Assembly (NCBI GenBank): GCA_948099385.1
Contig: CANUEZ040000140.1
Span: 1,984,001-2,048,000 of the forward strand
Direction: 5' to 3'
Source of the DNA: Fasciola hepatica
Taxonomy: Eukaryota; Platyhelminthes; Trematoda; Plagiorchiida; Fasciolidae
DNA length: 64,000 nucleotides
Made by a program: the position numbers and the translations under genes. The notes below the pieces were generated by a model. The model saw only the letters and a list, made by a program, of their open reading frames with translations. It searched no databases and was not told the origin of the DNA. Shown piece after piece: positions 53,352 to 64,000 of this stretch (position 1 is the first letter of the stretch; each line of letters opens with the position of its first letter).

Positions 53352-54449
53352 GAGCTAACGTAGGAGTGCAAAAAAGGACTATGAGACCAATGATTTATAG
53401 CCTAGGACAAGAGAATTAAGTGGAGGTGAGCACCTATCATTAAAGGAATAGCAGTTTATTAAGGGAATTAGTGTTAGTAAGAATTTTGGTTTTGTAACTG
53501 AGTCAACATGGTAGCAGACAAATCATCGCTGACTTTGGACAACATTATTAGTGCTTGGGCTCGATGGTAAAACAGAAGAAATGAAGTTGTGGATGGTAAA
53601 TTGTAAAAGTGCAATGATTACGTTCCTCGTCCCGACAACCAATAAAGACGAGGCTTTGCCCATAGCTGTTAAGCGTAGGCGTATCAATACCGGGGTGTCG
53701 TCAGAGCGGAGGTCGCATGATGTAACTATTCAGACCGTGTATCGACTGCTGCATTAAACATCGGCAAGCTGGTCAAGGATTTTGCAGGGAACCCAAAAAG
53801 GTTGAAGCTGAATAAGGCGGGGTCGGCAAGTATATGTAGAGAGCTCGAAAGGCGTGCTGTCACCCCACACTGGTCCAGACAAAAGGAACTGCAGGTTAAC
53901 TCAAAAGCGTGGGGTTTCCCATATGCAGGATCGGGTCTAGGCTGTTATCATAAGTCCATCTGTAATGAAAAGGGCAGAGAGCATTAGCCCAAGACCTTAC
54001 CAGTCAGAAGTGTATTTTTTCGTCTTTGTTAGAGAGGAGAGGGGGAGCGAATTTACACCGTAGGGTAAACTTCCCATTTTTCCTTGACCCGCTTTTCTGT
54101 ACACGTGGCCCATTGGGTCTGAGACTGATAGGGCTGGCTGTTTCCCCTTATCGTGAGACTGCCACAGATCAGATGCCATAACCTTCGGGGGTGTTGCTGC
54201 CACAAGCTGTGAAAGAAAAAGACAGGATGGAGCAATCACTCAGATAATGGCAGCATTCCTGGGGCTGTCACTTAACAGCTTGCTCTTGCCAATAATCGAG
54301 TCGGACGGGTTCCAGTATATATGCCAGCCGCCTGGTGAATGCGCCGCCGATTTTGATACGCAGGGTAACTTCACAGGCACGACGAAGTTGGTGGAAAGGT
54401 ATCACCACTGGCTTTGCAGAGGTTGACCGCTAGCTAGTGCCGTGGCAAC
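53352..54449. other. Unassigned DNA
   Basis: Plus-strand text at 53551-53757 and 53802-53987 is open but unassigned. A minus frame at 53997-54239 likewise. It may be CR1 3' UTR on its right side. Confidence 0.4.
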
Positions 54450-55815
54450 GGGTGATTAGGGCAGATAAGCCAGCGATTTTCGGCCGAAAGTCGCAAGCTG
54501 AAGATGAGAACTGATGAACTGTAAAGATAATACTAAAGAACGAGGGTAGAGTGAGGGGCGGGTCGTACGAGAAATGTGATTCCATTCAGTACACCCTTTA
54601 AATAAACATGCTCTTTCATTGGCATTCAAGTCGTTCTTGAAATCTCCCACGGTCGATGCTGCAAACATTTCGTCGAATATTTTATTCCAGTCGTTCACTA
54701 CCCTTACGGAAAAAGTTTGCTTTCAGCTGACTCTCAATTTTTTTCTCCCGTAACTCAGGTGCTTGGCCCCGGACTACGATGTTGCTATCGGGCATCAATA
54801 ACGGCTTCACTTCTACACAAACGCCAACTATTCTTTTCATTATTTCAAAGGTTTCTATCTGGTCCCCCCGAAGTCTACTTTCCAGCAAGTACAGGCCCAG
54901 TGCCGCAACTCAGCAAGGCGGCGCGCCGCGCGCGGTTCAAAAATCTCGCTATTTGATGTTTGACAGATTTTCCATTACGGAATTTTCCCAGCCACTCAAG
55001 CTGAACGGACTGCCGCAAAGCTGAATTTTCTCCCATTGTCCAGAGATCTATCTTTCAGATCACCGGCAATACAAGACGCAAGATGCTTTCAAGACCAGTG
55101 TCCTGAACCCTTTCGCATTTTCCAACTGTCTATCTTCCAGTTCGCCGGCAATACCAGATGTAAGACACTATCAGGATTTGTATTTTGAACCCTTTCTTCT
55201 TTCCCATTGCCCTTTATCCGGTGAACTATGTTCCAGCTCACAGGTGACATGAAGGTAACGAGATAATCTCAAGATCCGGAAACATTTGGGCTTTGGTCTC
55301 GTACCCGTGTACCACTTCAAGACTTCAAGACTCGGGGCGCTGCCCAAAACTGGGACGCCGCAGGTAGATAGATCATCTTGCGAAACGCCTGTGCACCTGC
55401 TCTATGATCTTATTCTCCTTTACCATAGGCGGTCTCCAGGCCTGGATATAAGCTTCCAGATTGGCAATTAAAAACTTTTTTTTATATTAGCAATAGTGCC
55501 TTTGGTTTTCGCGTTGCTACTTCTTTTTTGAGCTGTCAGAGACCTCTGGGGGATTCCTGGGCAGCCATGCCACATTGTCCACGCGATTTGAAATCACCCC
55601 TTGGACAACCCATAGGTATTTTACGTTACTTATCTGTGGGATTGTCACCTCCGGTCCTGGTGGTCCTAACTACCTCAGAGGGCGTATCCTTCTGTCGTTT
55701 GCTAATGCAGATAATCGTTAACGTTCAGTGGTAGATCCAATTCTACAGACCACTGATGCATCCGGCTCAGGTTTCGTTGAACGGAATAGTCCGGTATGGC
55801 AGCGGAAAAACTGTC

Positions 55816-55978
55816 ATCTAAAGTAATGGAAAGTCTACTTGTATTTTTCTTATCGAAAATCCGAAAGCCACGGGCCGGAGTAGAACCGGCGACACCTCGC
55901 CTACCTGGCGGATGCTCTTTTAACTAAGCTATCGTGGTACCGACAGTCAGGTGTGAATAACGCAAGTGAATAATTGAC
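55816..55978 (-). repeat. tRNA-derived SINE-like unit, copy A (inverted to copy B)
   Basis: On minus a unit of about 160 bp: a leader ending TTATTCACACCTGACTGTC, a tRNA-like core (55937-55868) with CCACG/CGTGG acceptor ends, A-box TAGCTTAGTTAAAAG (55931-55917) and B-box GGTTCTACTCC (55887-55877), and an A-rich tail with AAAAATACAAG. All three parts are shared with copy B. Confidence 0.75.
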
Positions 55979-56152
55979 GATGCTTGAACCACCATTCCAA
56001 TGATACACAGCAACCGTTCTGGTTTAATAATTCGGCTAGCCTCGTCGGTCGTTGCCCATTGGGATGACCAGCTCACCGCTGGAAGTGATCCAGTGTACTT
56101 TCAAGTGCATTCATAGAATGAATAGTTGGCACAGGTAACGATGGTCCGCTCA

Positions 56153-56311
56153 TCATCGATTTTTCGCTTACATTATTCACACCTGACTGTCCTGCCGCGA
56201 TAGCTTAGTTGATAGGTCATCTGACCGGAAGCGAAATGTCACCGGTTCGACTCCGGCTTGCGGCTTTAGGCTTTTCGACGTAAAAAATACAAGGAGATTT
56301 TCTATTACATA
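56153..56311 (+). repeat. tRNA-derived SINE-like unit, copy B
   Basis: Plus-strand copy with the same leader, a core at 56195-56263 (acceptor ends CCGCGA/TTGCGG), A-box TAGCTTAGTTGATAGG (56201-56216) and a B-box GGTTCGACTCC (56244-56254) that fits the consensus exactly, then the same tail. The anticodon arm is poorly paired, so it is a SINE head and not a tRNA gene. It is inserted in the CR1 RT region. Confidence 0.78.
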
Positions 56312-58850
56312 AGATTCTGGTTCCTCGTGCCAGTGATTTATTCTATGAAAATTGTTGTCGCCCACAAGTACGCAGACGGGGTTTTGCGAGCACACTGCCG
56401 GATCGCTCGTGACAAAATAAAGGGTAGAGGCTCAAGTACTGAGCTCTGGGATACTCCGCTGTGCAGGGAGCCCACTCGCGAAAAATTGTCCTCTACTATA
56501 ACCCGGAAGCTTCTACTTGCTGCACAGTTCCTAATCCAAGCTGTAATTTAAGGAGTTAAACCGGAGGTCTCTAGTATGCCAAGTAGTAGGCGGTGGTTTG
56601 CTGAGTCGAAAGCCTTTCTTTAATGAAGGTAACACACCTCCGCTTCTCCCCTGTCTAGTCCACCGGTTACCTCGCCAATGAAGTATAACATGTTGGCCAG
56701 GTATGAGCGACGTCTTACGAAACTATGTAAACTCGGTACCGCTAGACGATTCGCCGTTATGCGTTGCTATCCTGTCCCTGAAAATTCTTTTCATTATTTT
56801 AAAGAACACTGAAATGATGCTTACTGCGCAATGTGTCGAGCAACTCTCCCTGTCTTCACCTTTGTGAATTGGGCACACTGTGTACCTCATCCAGTTTTTC
56901 GGGGTCAAACTCTCTTTCATCGGTGCCTTCAATAGCGTTGACAGATTTTAGCAAGCGCGCCATCTAGCTACTTCAGGTTGGCTGGATGAATACCAGCGAG
57001 CCTTGCCTTTTTGACTTTCTCTAATCCACCGAACTCGGTGGCCTCTTCTGGGACATACATTAAGGCACCCTCCAAGTCCAGCACGAGGAGCGACTCGTCT
57101 AATCGTCGACTCGGGGTACTACTGTCCATTCTGCAAAACCCGTCGGACGAATGGCTTGAGCGCATCCACTTCGTCACAGCTGTTTATGGCTTGCCTTTTT
57201 TGTTCATTGTTTACGTTGCCGACGAATAACCTCAAGGTTGGTTTTGACTGCGTGCAGTTGAAGTACTACATGGGGTTAATTTTGACATTCTACACCAGTT
57301 CTTCTTCTTGTTTCCTTCGATCAGCTATCTGCATGGACGCAAACCTAGTCCTCGCAGCGTTGTACCGTTGGAAGTGTAAATGACTATCCCAGTCCCCGCA
57401 TTTGGCCCACCCTTCTTCTTCCACCTTTAGTGCCTTGCAGACTCGACTGGTCCATCATGTCGGGGCTGCTCACCCTCGCACCCTCCTGAGCTCGGCGATC
57501 TCGTCTGTCAAACTTAGTATACCTTCCCGGATGCGAGACCGCTGTCTTTCTACCTAGTTTTTCACGCTATCTACCCACCAGTTTATCGCTTCCCCTCTAT
57601 CTTTCGGGGACTTCCCGGGTCACCTCGTTAGAAGCAATCTCGGAACTTGTCCGGAGCACGGGACCTCTGTGTGTTGTACATTAGTCTTAGCTGTGCTTGG
57701 TCACCCTATCCCGGTGGATCCTCCTCGGTTAGGTTTTCAATCTGCTAGGTATCTGTTGATAACCAGATCCGGGGTAAAGGCCCCTCGTCCAAGTCTGCAC
57801 CTTGATTTTCCTTCTTTAACGAGTTGCCTCAGGCCCTTCCCGTGCAGTACTTCCATCGATGATGACCCTAATATCCCTTTGAGTGATAATTCTATAATCC
57901 AGTCCGCACTAGGCGCGTTAAAATCTCCCTTTACTAGAGCCCCAGAGCCCAAGTTCATCAGGGTAATCCATTTAGCGAAAAAACTCAGCATCCTTTGCAT
58001 CACTGGGGGAGGGAATGCTGTATATACAAGCTATTGCTAGGTCTACTCGATTTAGACTAAACTGGATCGCTAAGTTGGGCCTGCTGACGTTGAACATACT
58101 GCCCCGCTTTGAACAGTAAAAGGCCTCCACCATGTTCATCCTACCTGTCTCCCCGCTCAGATCGGAGTTTGGTGAGCAAAAGCTCCGGATATCTTCGTGA
58201 AGTCATAACCATGTCCCCGTGATTGCGGTCAGGTCTTCGTGCACATGGGCCCTCAGTTCCGACGGCTTGTTTCCCACTCTGTCTGCCTTGATGTGAGGAA
58301 CAAGTAGCTTCAATTACCTCAGGTGGCCTCTCAGTTAACCAGGGGGCCTAGCCTACTCAGAACTTGGTCCCGAGGCACTCTTCAGGTTTTGGAGTCTTCT
58401 TCGGGGTTTTTGCTTGGGCCACTTGTCGTGAGGGCCCCGGTCGCTCTTGGTTGCTGCATCGCAGTAGGTGCCCTACTGGGGTGCTTTTATTCGTAAACAC
58501 TCTAGCTCCGGTAACTTTCTGCTTCTTTTGGAGACGCTGTTGCTAAGGCGTTTCTTCCTTTGTCACTCTCGTGACCTGTGTAGGAAAGTTCCGGCGAGGC
58601 ATTCACTACAATTGGCTCCAAACTGGCTGTGTTGAGAAGTAGGGACCTCCGTAGATTCAAACCAGTGGCAGCGGCTGTAGAGGTGCTCTGCCTTGAAAAT
58701 TCCGGCTCGTTGGTGGCCGAACCATTTGTGTCGGCTCGGATAAGATCAGCTGCCGCCGGAAGGAAACCTCTGCGCCTGAGACTATCAAACCCCACCACTA
58801 TTGGTCGGGCACTTTCGTTTCTCCTTTGTTCGACCCGGCCCATTTGCCCT

Positions 58851-59864
58851 CCCGTAGAACTCGTTTGGTGGCATCGTGGCCCGGCATACCGGTCATCCTT
58901 GGGAGGTTCACTATGTGAGACGTCGCCAATCGTTTCCTTAACATGCCTTCTTTCTTGGTAGATTCTACCATTCCCCCTACTGCTACATTTCTACTCCTCC
59001 CTAAGGCTGCTCAGATTGTTCTGGCGGGCGACTTAAGGTTGAGGAAAACCGTTTTTTCTCATTTACCGAGGCTTAGACTCTTCTGGCCAGACCTAGAATA
59101 TCACCACAGAGGCCCGTGATATCTACAGATGTTGCCGTTTCCCGTGTGTCCACTTAACCCTTGAATTTCTTCCTTGATTTCCTAGTTTGAGAATGCGACT
59201 TGGTATTTGGCCTTGGAACCGCAAGTACCGAAGTTACCGCCCCATGAGAGTCCTCAAGAGTATGGTCACCTTTCAATAATTCTTGCTACTCAATGATCGA
59301 ATGAAAACCTCCTGACCGGTCTTTCTCATCGACTTTGCACTTGGTCAGTTCCAAAAATCGATCTCAGTGGTGCTGTCCAGCGAGTAGCCTAAACGAAAAA
59401 CACAGGGGTTTGCTTCGCTAGTTGCCCTGCCCTTGCTTAGCAGATCCGGCCACTCTCAAGGGGTGAGGTCAGGCCAGCGTTTACTTGGCATGTTCTTACG
59501 GATTTGCTTCGGTGCCCTGTGTCTGGGAGCTCCACCTATATGGGGTAAATCCGAGTCATACCTCAGCGTCTGCGGTACAGACGATAATGCATATCAAGCA
59601 GTTCCCCACTGTGAAGGTGGAACCACGCTTTCACCACGCTATTCGAACACATTGTTCCTACAGTCACCGTCTGGATTTTATTTTCCACTGACCGGCGATC
59701 TTTTACCTGCTTCCAGACTCTTCCTCGTCATGGTGAGATAGTGTGGTGCTGGTCGAGTGGCTAGGTGGCTGGAAATGAAAGAAGAGATGGAGATAATATA
59801 AACTTTCTATCCTACAATTCTGAAGATGCATGACTATTCAGACACGGTGCAAAGTGAGACCAAA
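58851..59864. other. Unassigned DNA, possibly CR1 5' part
   Basis: Short frames only. The part adjoining 58850 may be the 5' region of the CR1 copy. Confidence 0.4.
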
Positions 59865-60332
59865 TTTTCGTTTGATTGACTGTCCTTTTGGACTCCACGT
59901 TTCACGCGCAAACCTCAGGTCATCCGACCAACCTGCGAAGCAGGTTTAAAAATGTGTGTCCGTTGCCCTCATCCTGTGGAGAAGACCTGATCGGTGGGAG
60001 GCATTCGCTTGGAGTTAACTAGGTCCGGAACCGTGTCTCCATTTGAAAGCTGTCGGGCATTTCTGGCTGTCATAGAGGTCGACATCTGTACAAGCTTAAC
60101 TTGGTGATTCGGTTTAGCTCGAACGGGAGCGGGGTGGCGCAGTGGTAACACACACGCCTTCGAGATGGGAGGGCACCGGTTTAAACCCTGGGTGTGGCAG
60201 AGGATATGCACCACTGATGAGCTCTAACAAGAGCGAAACTCGAGTCTGGTGCTTCCGAGTGCAGGTTGGTCGGATGACCTGAGGTTTGCGCGTGAAATGT
60301 GGAGCCCAAAAGGACAGTCAATCAAACGAAAA
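59865..60332. mobile_element. Foldback element with 72-bp inverted arms and a tRNA-like core
   Basis: Left arm 59865-59936 and right arm 60261-60332 are reverse complements over 72 bp with two mismatches (97% identity). Between them lie 324 bp that include a tRNA-like segment. The whole 468-bp unit has no coding frame of note. It could be a MITE-like element or a head-to-head arrangement of two copies. Flanks CAAA and CTAA do not give a clear target-site duplication. Confidence 0.8.
60131..60200 (+). repeat. tRNA-like core inside the foldback element
   Basis: An A-box-like GTGGCGCAGTGGTAAC (60134-60149) and B-box-like GGTTTAAACCC (60179-60189) stand about 30 nt apart. The acceptor stem does not pair. 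This is a pol III promoter-like remnant, not a tRNA gene. Confidence 0.5.
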
Positions 60333-61023
60333 CTAAACAATCCCACACTACTCGCAAGTAGTTGCGTGATATATGAGACCAAATTGACAGAAATTTGGGC
60401 AGCTATATACCATTATGGATGCTGGACGACCAGGGGTTCGAAACTCGTGCAATTCACCTGAATTGCGTCACTCATCACTGGGGTTGTCTTTTCCTCTTAA
60501 CATTCTTGTTTGTTTAGGCCTAGTTTGGTGAAGTCACCTCAGTTTTCTTTAGGTGATGTGAATCGATGATTTCGGATTCTTTTATTTGTGCCACACCACA
60601 GCTAGGCTGTAACCTGTTATGGTGAAAATTAACACAGGCTTTTTAGAGATTTTACATGTGAGGCCTTTGATAATCCTCCTGCACTACTAAATTTAGGAAG
60701 CCCTACGAGATTCTTGGATTGGTTTCGTCCGTTTGGTGACTTGCTGCACACTAATTGCTCGAACTCTGATCTATGACCTACGAGCGTTCTCTGAAAGTAC
60801 GTTACACCGGCAACTGCTTCCTGTATCGAAGGTTCTGCTCACCATTATAATTCGTGGTAAACCTCAGCATGTTTCCGATTTGACTAACTTTCACCAGCGT
60901 TAGGTTTTCACAACCACAAATGTGAAAATCGTTATTGAATAGCTAGTATACAACAAAACCTAAATCACAGGATCGCTAAAATTTCTACACTGTTGCTTAC
61001 TTAGTCTCTGTCTTTTTCAAAAG
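60333..61023. other. Unassigned DNA upstream of a candidate gene
   Basis: A B-box-like GGGGTTCGAAAC occurs near 60432 without a clear A-box. A plus frame around 60710-60900 (ARTLIYDLRAFSES, LLTIIIRGKPQHVSDL) could be an upstream exon of the next gene, but its splice sites are unclear. The region ends in the strong acceptor CTGTCTTTTTCAAAAG. Confidence 0.4.
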
Positions 61024-61372
61024 CCACTCGCAAAAGTGTAACGTTAAGACCGAAGATTGGGCATCCGAAGCTCCTCCATGCTCAGACTGCCATTTCCAGG
61101 AGCCGTAAGCGAATACAAACCTCGTCTAATGTGCAGCTCAACGAGAGGCCCTGCTCGGTAGCTTTGGTAGACTTATATGATGAGGCTTACAAAAAGTCAG
61201 TATATTAGAACTTGAACTAACTCAAAAGAATAAACGGATGCAATCGATGGAGGATCTATCAAACCTGGCACCCCGCACACCCTTTTCTGGGCCGGCTTCT
61301 CTTCAAAACACCCAAGGCACAACCGCAGCAGGTGATTTTGGTGACGCACTTGCTGAAAACATGTATAAGTGG
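61024..61372 (+). CDS. Unrecognised host gene fragment, two exons with a 29-nt intron
   Basis: Exon 61024-61199 follows a good pyrimidine tract and AG. It reads GHPKLLHAQTAISRSRKRIQ, then ERPCSVALVDLYDEAYKKS. The frame would stop two codons later, but removing 61200-61228 (GTATATTAGA...CTCAAAAG) restores a frame reading NKRMQSMEDLSNLAPRTPFS, SLQNTQGTTAAG and ALAENMYKW, up to a possible GTAGGA donor at 61373. Intron length 29 is not a multiple of three, so the two frames are linked only by splicing or by a frameshift. The product is basic and Ser-rich, probably non-enzymatic; I do not recognise it. Confidence 0.5.
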
Positions 61373-61749
61373 GTAGGAATTCTAAGAATGCGATCAGGCG
61401 GCCAGCCCAGATGGGGCCCAGCTAGGCTCATGTGCTGGACAGTTCCTCTGAAAACGATGGACACTGTTACGGGGCCCCAGCTGAGCGTAGACCAATTTAA
61501 TTACTATGAATAATTAGAATTTGTCCTCTTCTTGTGCTTAAACACTTATGAGTGGCAAATACGTTCATTGTGAAGCTGGGACAATCGTTATGTATCTTCT
61601 TCCTTCCCAAGATAACACATTGGGAATACTTGCACTTTGGGGTGCCTATTAAAAGAAAGATTCACGCTTTTGTTCATAGCTTTAAGTCTTCAAAGGTTTT
61701 CACTTCTACCTTTAGATAATCTTTCTGAATGTTTCATTTGTACGGCCGA
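61373..61749. other. Unassigned DNA
   Basis: The plus frame continues open to 61513 but with less protein-like composition after the possible donor. Nothing else seen. Confidence 0.4.
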
Positions 61750-61825
61750 GTGGAGGCTTGAACTCCTAACCTTAGCTTCTTTGTCACTGCTATCCACCAT
61801 TGACCATCACGAGCCGGTGGGGTTA
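61750..61825 (-). repeat. tRNA-like SINE head
   Basis: On minus, an A-box-like GGTCAATGGTGGATAGCA and a B-box-like GGAGTTCAAGCC (61766-61755) about 35 nt apart, with CGGC and GCCG near the ends. It is too degenerate to be a tRNA gene. Confidence 0.35.
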
Positions 61826-62905
61826 CCCGACCTAGTGTGATTCGTCCGTTTATGTTGGCGCATCCTCTAATTTGCCCCATGGATTAAGCTTATTTGTACT
61901 TATTGGTCACTGACCCTCTTTCGTATTGCAACCGCAGTCTAATTCACGCATTCGTAACTGATTCATCTACTCGTGGTGGCAATAGTTCCCTGATTTGGTG
62001 ACTGTACCTATAACCGAATCCCTCTACAGTTTCGTTCAGCTGCTTGCTTAATGGACCGTTCTATTTTCCGCGCTGTCCCGAATTTTGGAGAGATTCTGCC
62101 CTTGTTCTTAAGTTAGCTTTTTTGCTGCATATTTACGGCTATTCTATTGCTTTGGTATCATCAGTTATCGATAAACACGTTTATTCCACCGGAACTTATT
62201 CTACTGCCCTTAGTAATGTTCTGTCCACACCGTGCGTAGAGCTAAAGAAAACAGATTTCCGCAAGATTAACAACTCTAGAAGTCTGGATATTCTTAACAC
62301 TCATCGACCGAATTTTGTGCGAGTGGGCGCCCTTTTCTGCTTCTCGTTTTTTTGATTCCCGTTTTATAATTTTTCACCTTGTCCCGTGTTGTTACAAACG
62401 TAATTTTAGTAACCTGAAGACCAAAGGTTTTCCCAGCAGGTTTTACAAACCTTCCACCCAGAGCTAGCCGATCGCGGCACAGCTGTCACTCTACACCGGC
62501 CCATTTCGTTCCTGCTTGGCCCAATAAAGCCCAACTTTTGCCAGTCTTCACCCCTTCTGCACAGCTTTAGCCTAATATAGCTCTGCATTTGCCCCTTTTG
62601 TCCGGCTTTAGCCCAGATTATCACCGGGCACCATGCTACTTAGGCCGCTGTCCTTTTTACTAATGACCGTTGACTCCTGTCTGCCATGCAGAATAGGATC
62701 ATCGGTGGTTGCACTATGGCTCATCACTCGTACCATTGCATTAGGTGACGTAAGCAGACATAACCCATCTACTGTCCGCTACTCTTCCAGTTCATGGATG
62801 AAAATGTGTTAACAGAACACATCAGTAAGCAACGGGTTGTATGAAACAATTCCTCCTCCGAGGCCATTGGAATGGCGGCTGACAAAACATCTTTACGAAA
62901 CGAGG
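61826..62905. other. Unassigned DNA
   Basis: Frames at 62044-62355 (plus) and 62406-62624 (minus) have no recognised motif. Confidence 0.4.
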
Positions 62906-62909
62906 CCTT

Positions 62910-64000
62910 CTGATTGTTCAGTGACACCAAAACTTTAGCTAATATCTTGGATCCCCAACCGTTATCATCAGAAATGCGGCTATCAGTTGGGGCCACCGTT
63001 CCTCTTCCAGCTTCATCCCACAGCTCTCTACTGGAATCGGTGGACTTTGATGAATCCATATCACCATTGCTGGAGCAGCCGTCTAACAAGCGACTTCAAA
63101 TAGATCCAAGTCCCATCTTCTCTCTAGGCCTGAGCACTACAACATCCCCTATTCTCACGGTGTCCTTTTCTCGGGGCTCACCTCCCGTGTCAGCGGACTG
63201 TTTCGAGTCATTTCTGCCACTTCTACGAGTTCTTCACTAACCACTAGAATGATCCCAATAAAAAGCACTCTATTGTATCCCAATAATAGTACCGGGAACA
63301 ATTTGGCTGGTGAAGGCGATAATGCAGTTACTCATCATAGTTTGCCAGAATTCCTCGGTTGAAAAACTTTCTTCTCGAAATAATGACCAGTACTATCCAG
63401 GGAAGACCACTTTAGGCGCTTCTGGCCGTAATCTGTGTTCTGCTCGTTTTTCTGTTTGTCCAACCTGATTTATCTACATCTTCCACAGTCTTGCAAAGGC
63501 ACTACTCTCTGGGCACGGTTCTTTAAATACCTATCCAGCTGTTAGTTACTCAGTACGTCAGCCTGCCCCATACACCAGTCGAACAAGCTCATTTACAACT
63601 TTTCTTCCACCTCGTTTCTATACTGTCCCCCCTAACTACTTTTCCTATATCGGAACCAAGCATATTCCAGACTAGTGCAGCAGCCTAATTTCCCTTCTCA
63701 CTGCCAAATCTATCGCCTTTTTCAGGTCCAGCTCCCTTTCGTCACTACTATTCCAGCTTATACATATTTTCCACGTGATAACTACACATACGATCTTTTC
63801 CCCTCCCTAGAAAGAGATCACATCAAGTTCTGCAGTGACTTTTGTGACTTTTTCACCTCTCAGCCTGCCCTAACCCCGGAAGTATCGCCGTGGCAACGAT
63901 CTAGAACTTTGAATTGTCTGAGTAAAAATGTTTTCCACAAATTTCGCGGATATTCCAGGTTGATATTTCACCGCCTTCTCCTTCCTCTGGAGCAAACCCA
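62910..64000 (+). pseudogene. Frameshifted S/T/P-rich coding remnant, runs off the window
   Basis: The plus strand has long protein-like stretches in changing frames: ESISPLLEQPSNKRLQIDPS and GSPPVSADCFESFL, then, after a shift at about 63240, MIPIKSTLLYPNNSTGNNLA and NAVTHHSLPEFLG, later GSLNTYPAVSYSVRQPAPYT and finally DLFPSLERDHIKFCSDFCDF. Lack of splice signals at the frame changes suggests a decayed reading frame, perhaps LINE ORF1 or a gene relic. The family is not recognised. Confidence 0.4.

Larger units (their letters stand above)
54450..58850 (-). mobile_element. CR1-like LINE, long copy with ORF1 and ORF2 remnants
   Basis: From the right on minus: an ORF1-like segment (RRNESARPIVVGFDSLRRRG near 58830-58770); an endonuclease fragment with ALVKGDFNAPSADWIIELSL at 57940-57880; linker LDLEGALMYVPEEATEFGGL near 57100; RT with VCPIHKGEDRESCSTHCAVS near 56870; then RKAFDSANHRLLLGILE and FRVIVEDNFSRVGSLHSGVS at 56600-56480. 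After an interruption of about 500 bp by two SINE-like units, the C-terminal part resumes and ends RLRGDQIETFEIMKRIV (54880), VVNDWNKIFDEMFAAS (54700) and a stop at 54456. Frameshifts are frequent; the copy is inactive. Confidence 0.8.

Noticed and set aside
56195..56263. Possible functional tRNA gene with a consensus B-box
   Set aside because: The anticodon arm does not pair well, and leader and tail are shared with a second copy, as expected for a SINE.
57669..58040. 123-codon plus-strand open frame
   Set aside because: Shadow of the CR1 endonuclease on minus (GDFNAPSADW).
1..64000. CRISPR arrays, operons, rRNA genes, replication origins
   Set aside because: No regularly spaced direct repeats, no rRNA-like conserved text, and gene structure is clearly eukaryotic.

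Overview
The window looks like a gene-poor, repeat-rich stretch of a flatworm genome, most likely a digenean fluke. The evidence is mixed. Host coding sequence comes in small exons with canonical GT-AG introns, including candidate introns of 29 and 34 nt, and a single gene has introns of 4 to 10 kb packed with retrotransposons. The RTE-like and CR1-like LINE families present are of the kind known to be abundant in trematodes. The species cannot be fixed from sequence reading alone. There is no bacterial-style operon, rRNA or CRISPR array.

Left part (about 1-23.5 kb): a decayed Penelope-like element lies on the minus strand at 0.84-2.03 kb. From 3.98 to 23.48 kb the plus strand carries six exons of a ubiquitin-specific protease most like USP8/UBPY. 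They splice in frame and cover the middle and the C-terminal half of the catalytic domain, including the His box and the downstream Asp. The exon with the catalytic Cys and the last exon were not found. The introns hold two minus-strand RTE-like LINE copies (5.4-7.3 and 9.7-10.4 kb), a run of plus-strand RTE copies (12.9-20.6 kb), tRNA-like SINE heads and an inverted pair of about 210-bp repeats.

Middle (24-42 kb): a layered transposon graveyard. It has a CR1 3' end (24.0-24.6 kb, minus), a Tigger/pogo-like transposase relic (26.3-27.0 kb, minus), a Jockey-like LINE on plus split into an endonuclease part (29.5-30.6 kb) and a reverse-transcriptase part (35.0-37.1 kb) by an antisense CR1 element (30.65-34.75 kb), another CR1 on plus (38.4-40.3 kb), and an AT-tailed LINE tail on minus.

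42-47.5 kb: a second host gene on minus, of unrecognised product, reconstructed from five exons whose splice phases agree. Its largest intron holds a 5'-truncated Ty3/gypsy retrotransposon (43.16-46.13 kb) that keeps RNase H, integrase and one LTR. The integrase has lost two catalytic acidic residues.

Right part (47.5-64 kb): an LTR-type gag/protease remnant, an (AAT)18 microsatellite at the tail of a LINE relic, a long CR1 copy (54.45-58.85 kb) broken by two SINE-like elements in inverted orientation, a 468-bp foldback element with 72-bp inverted arms around a tRNA-like core, a third candidate host gene (61.02-61.37 kb, plus), and an S/T/P-rich frameshifted coding remnant at the right edge.

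The host genes do not form a pathway that can be inferred. The dominant biology is transposon invasion of introns. Most element calls rest on recognising conserved motifs across frameshifts, so element borders are approximate (about 50-150 bp) unless stated.
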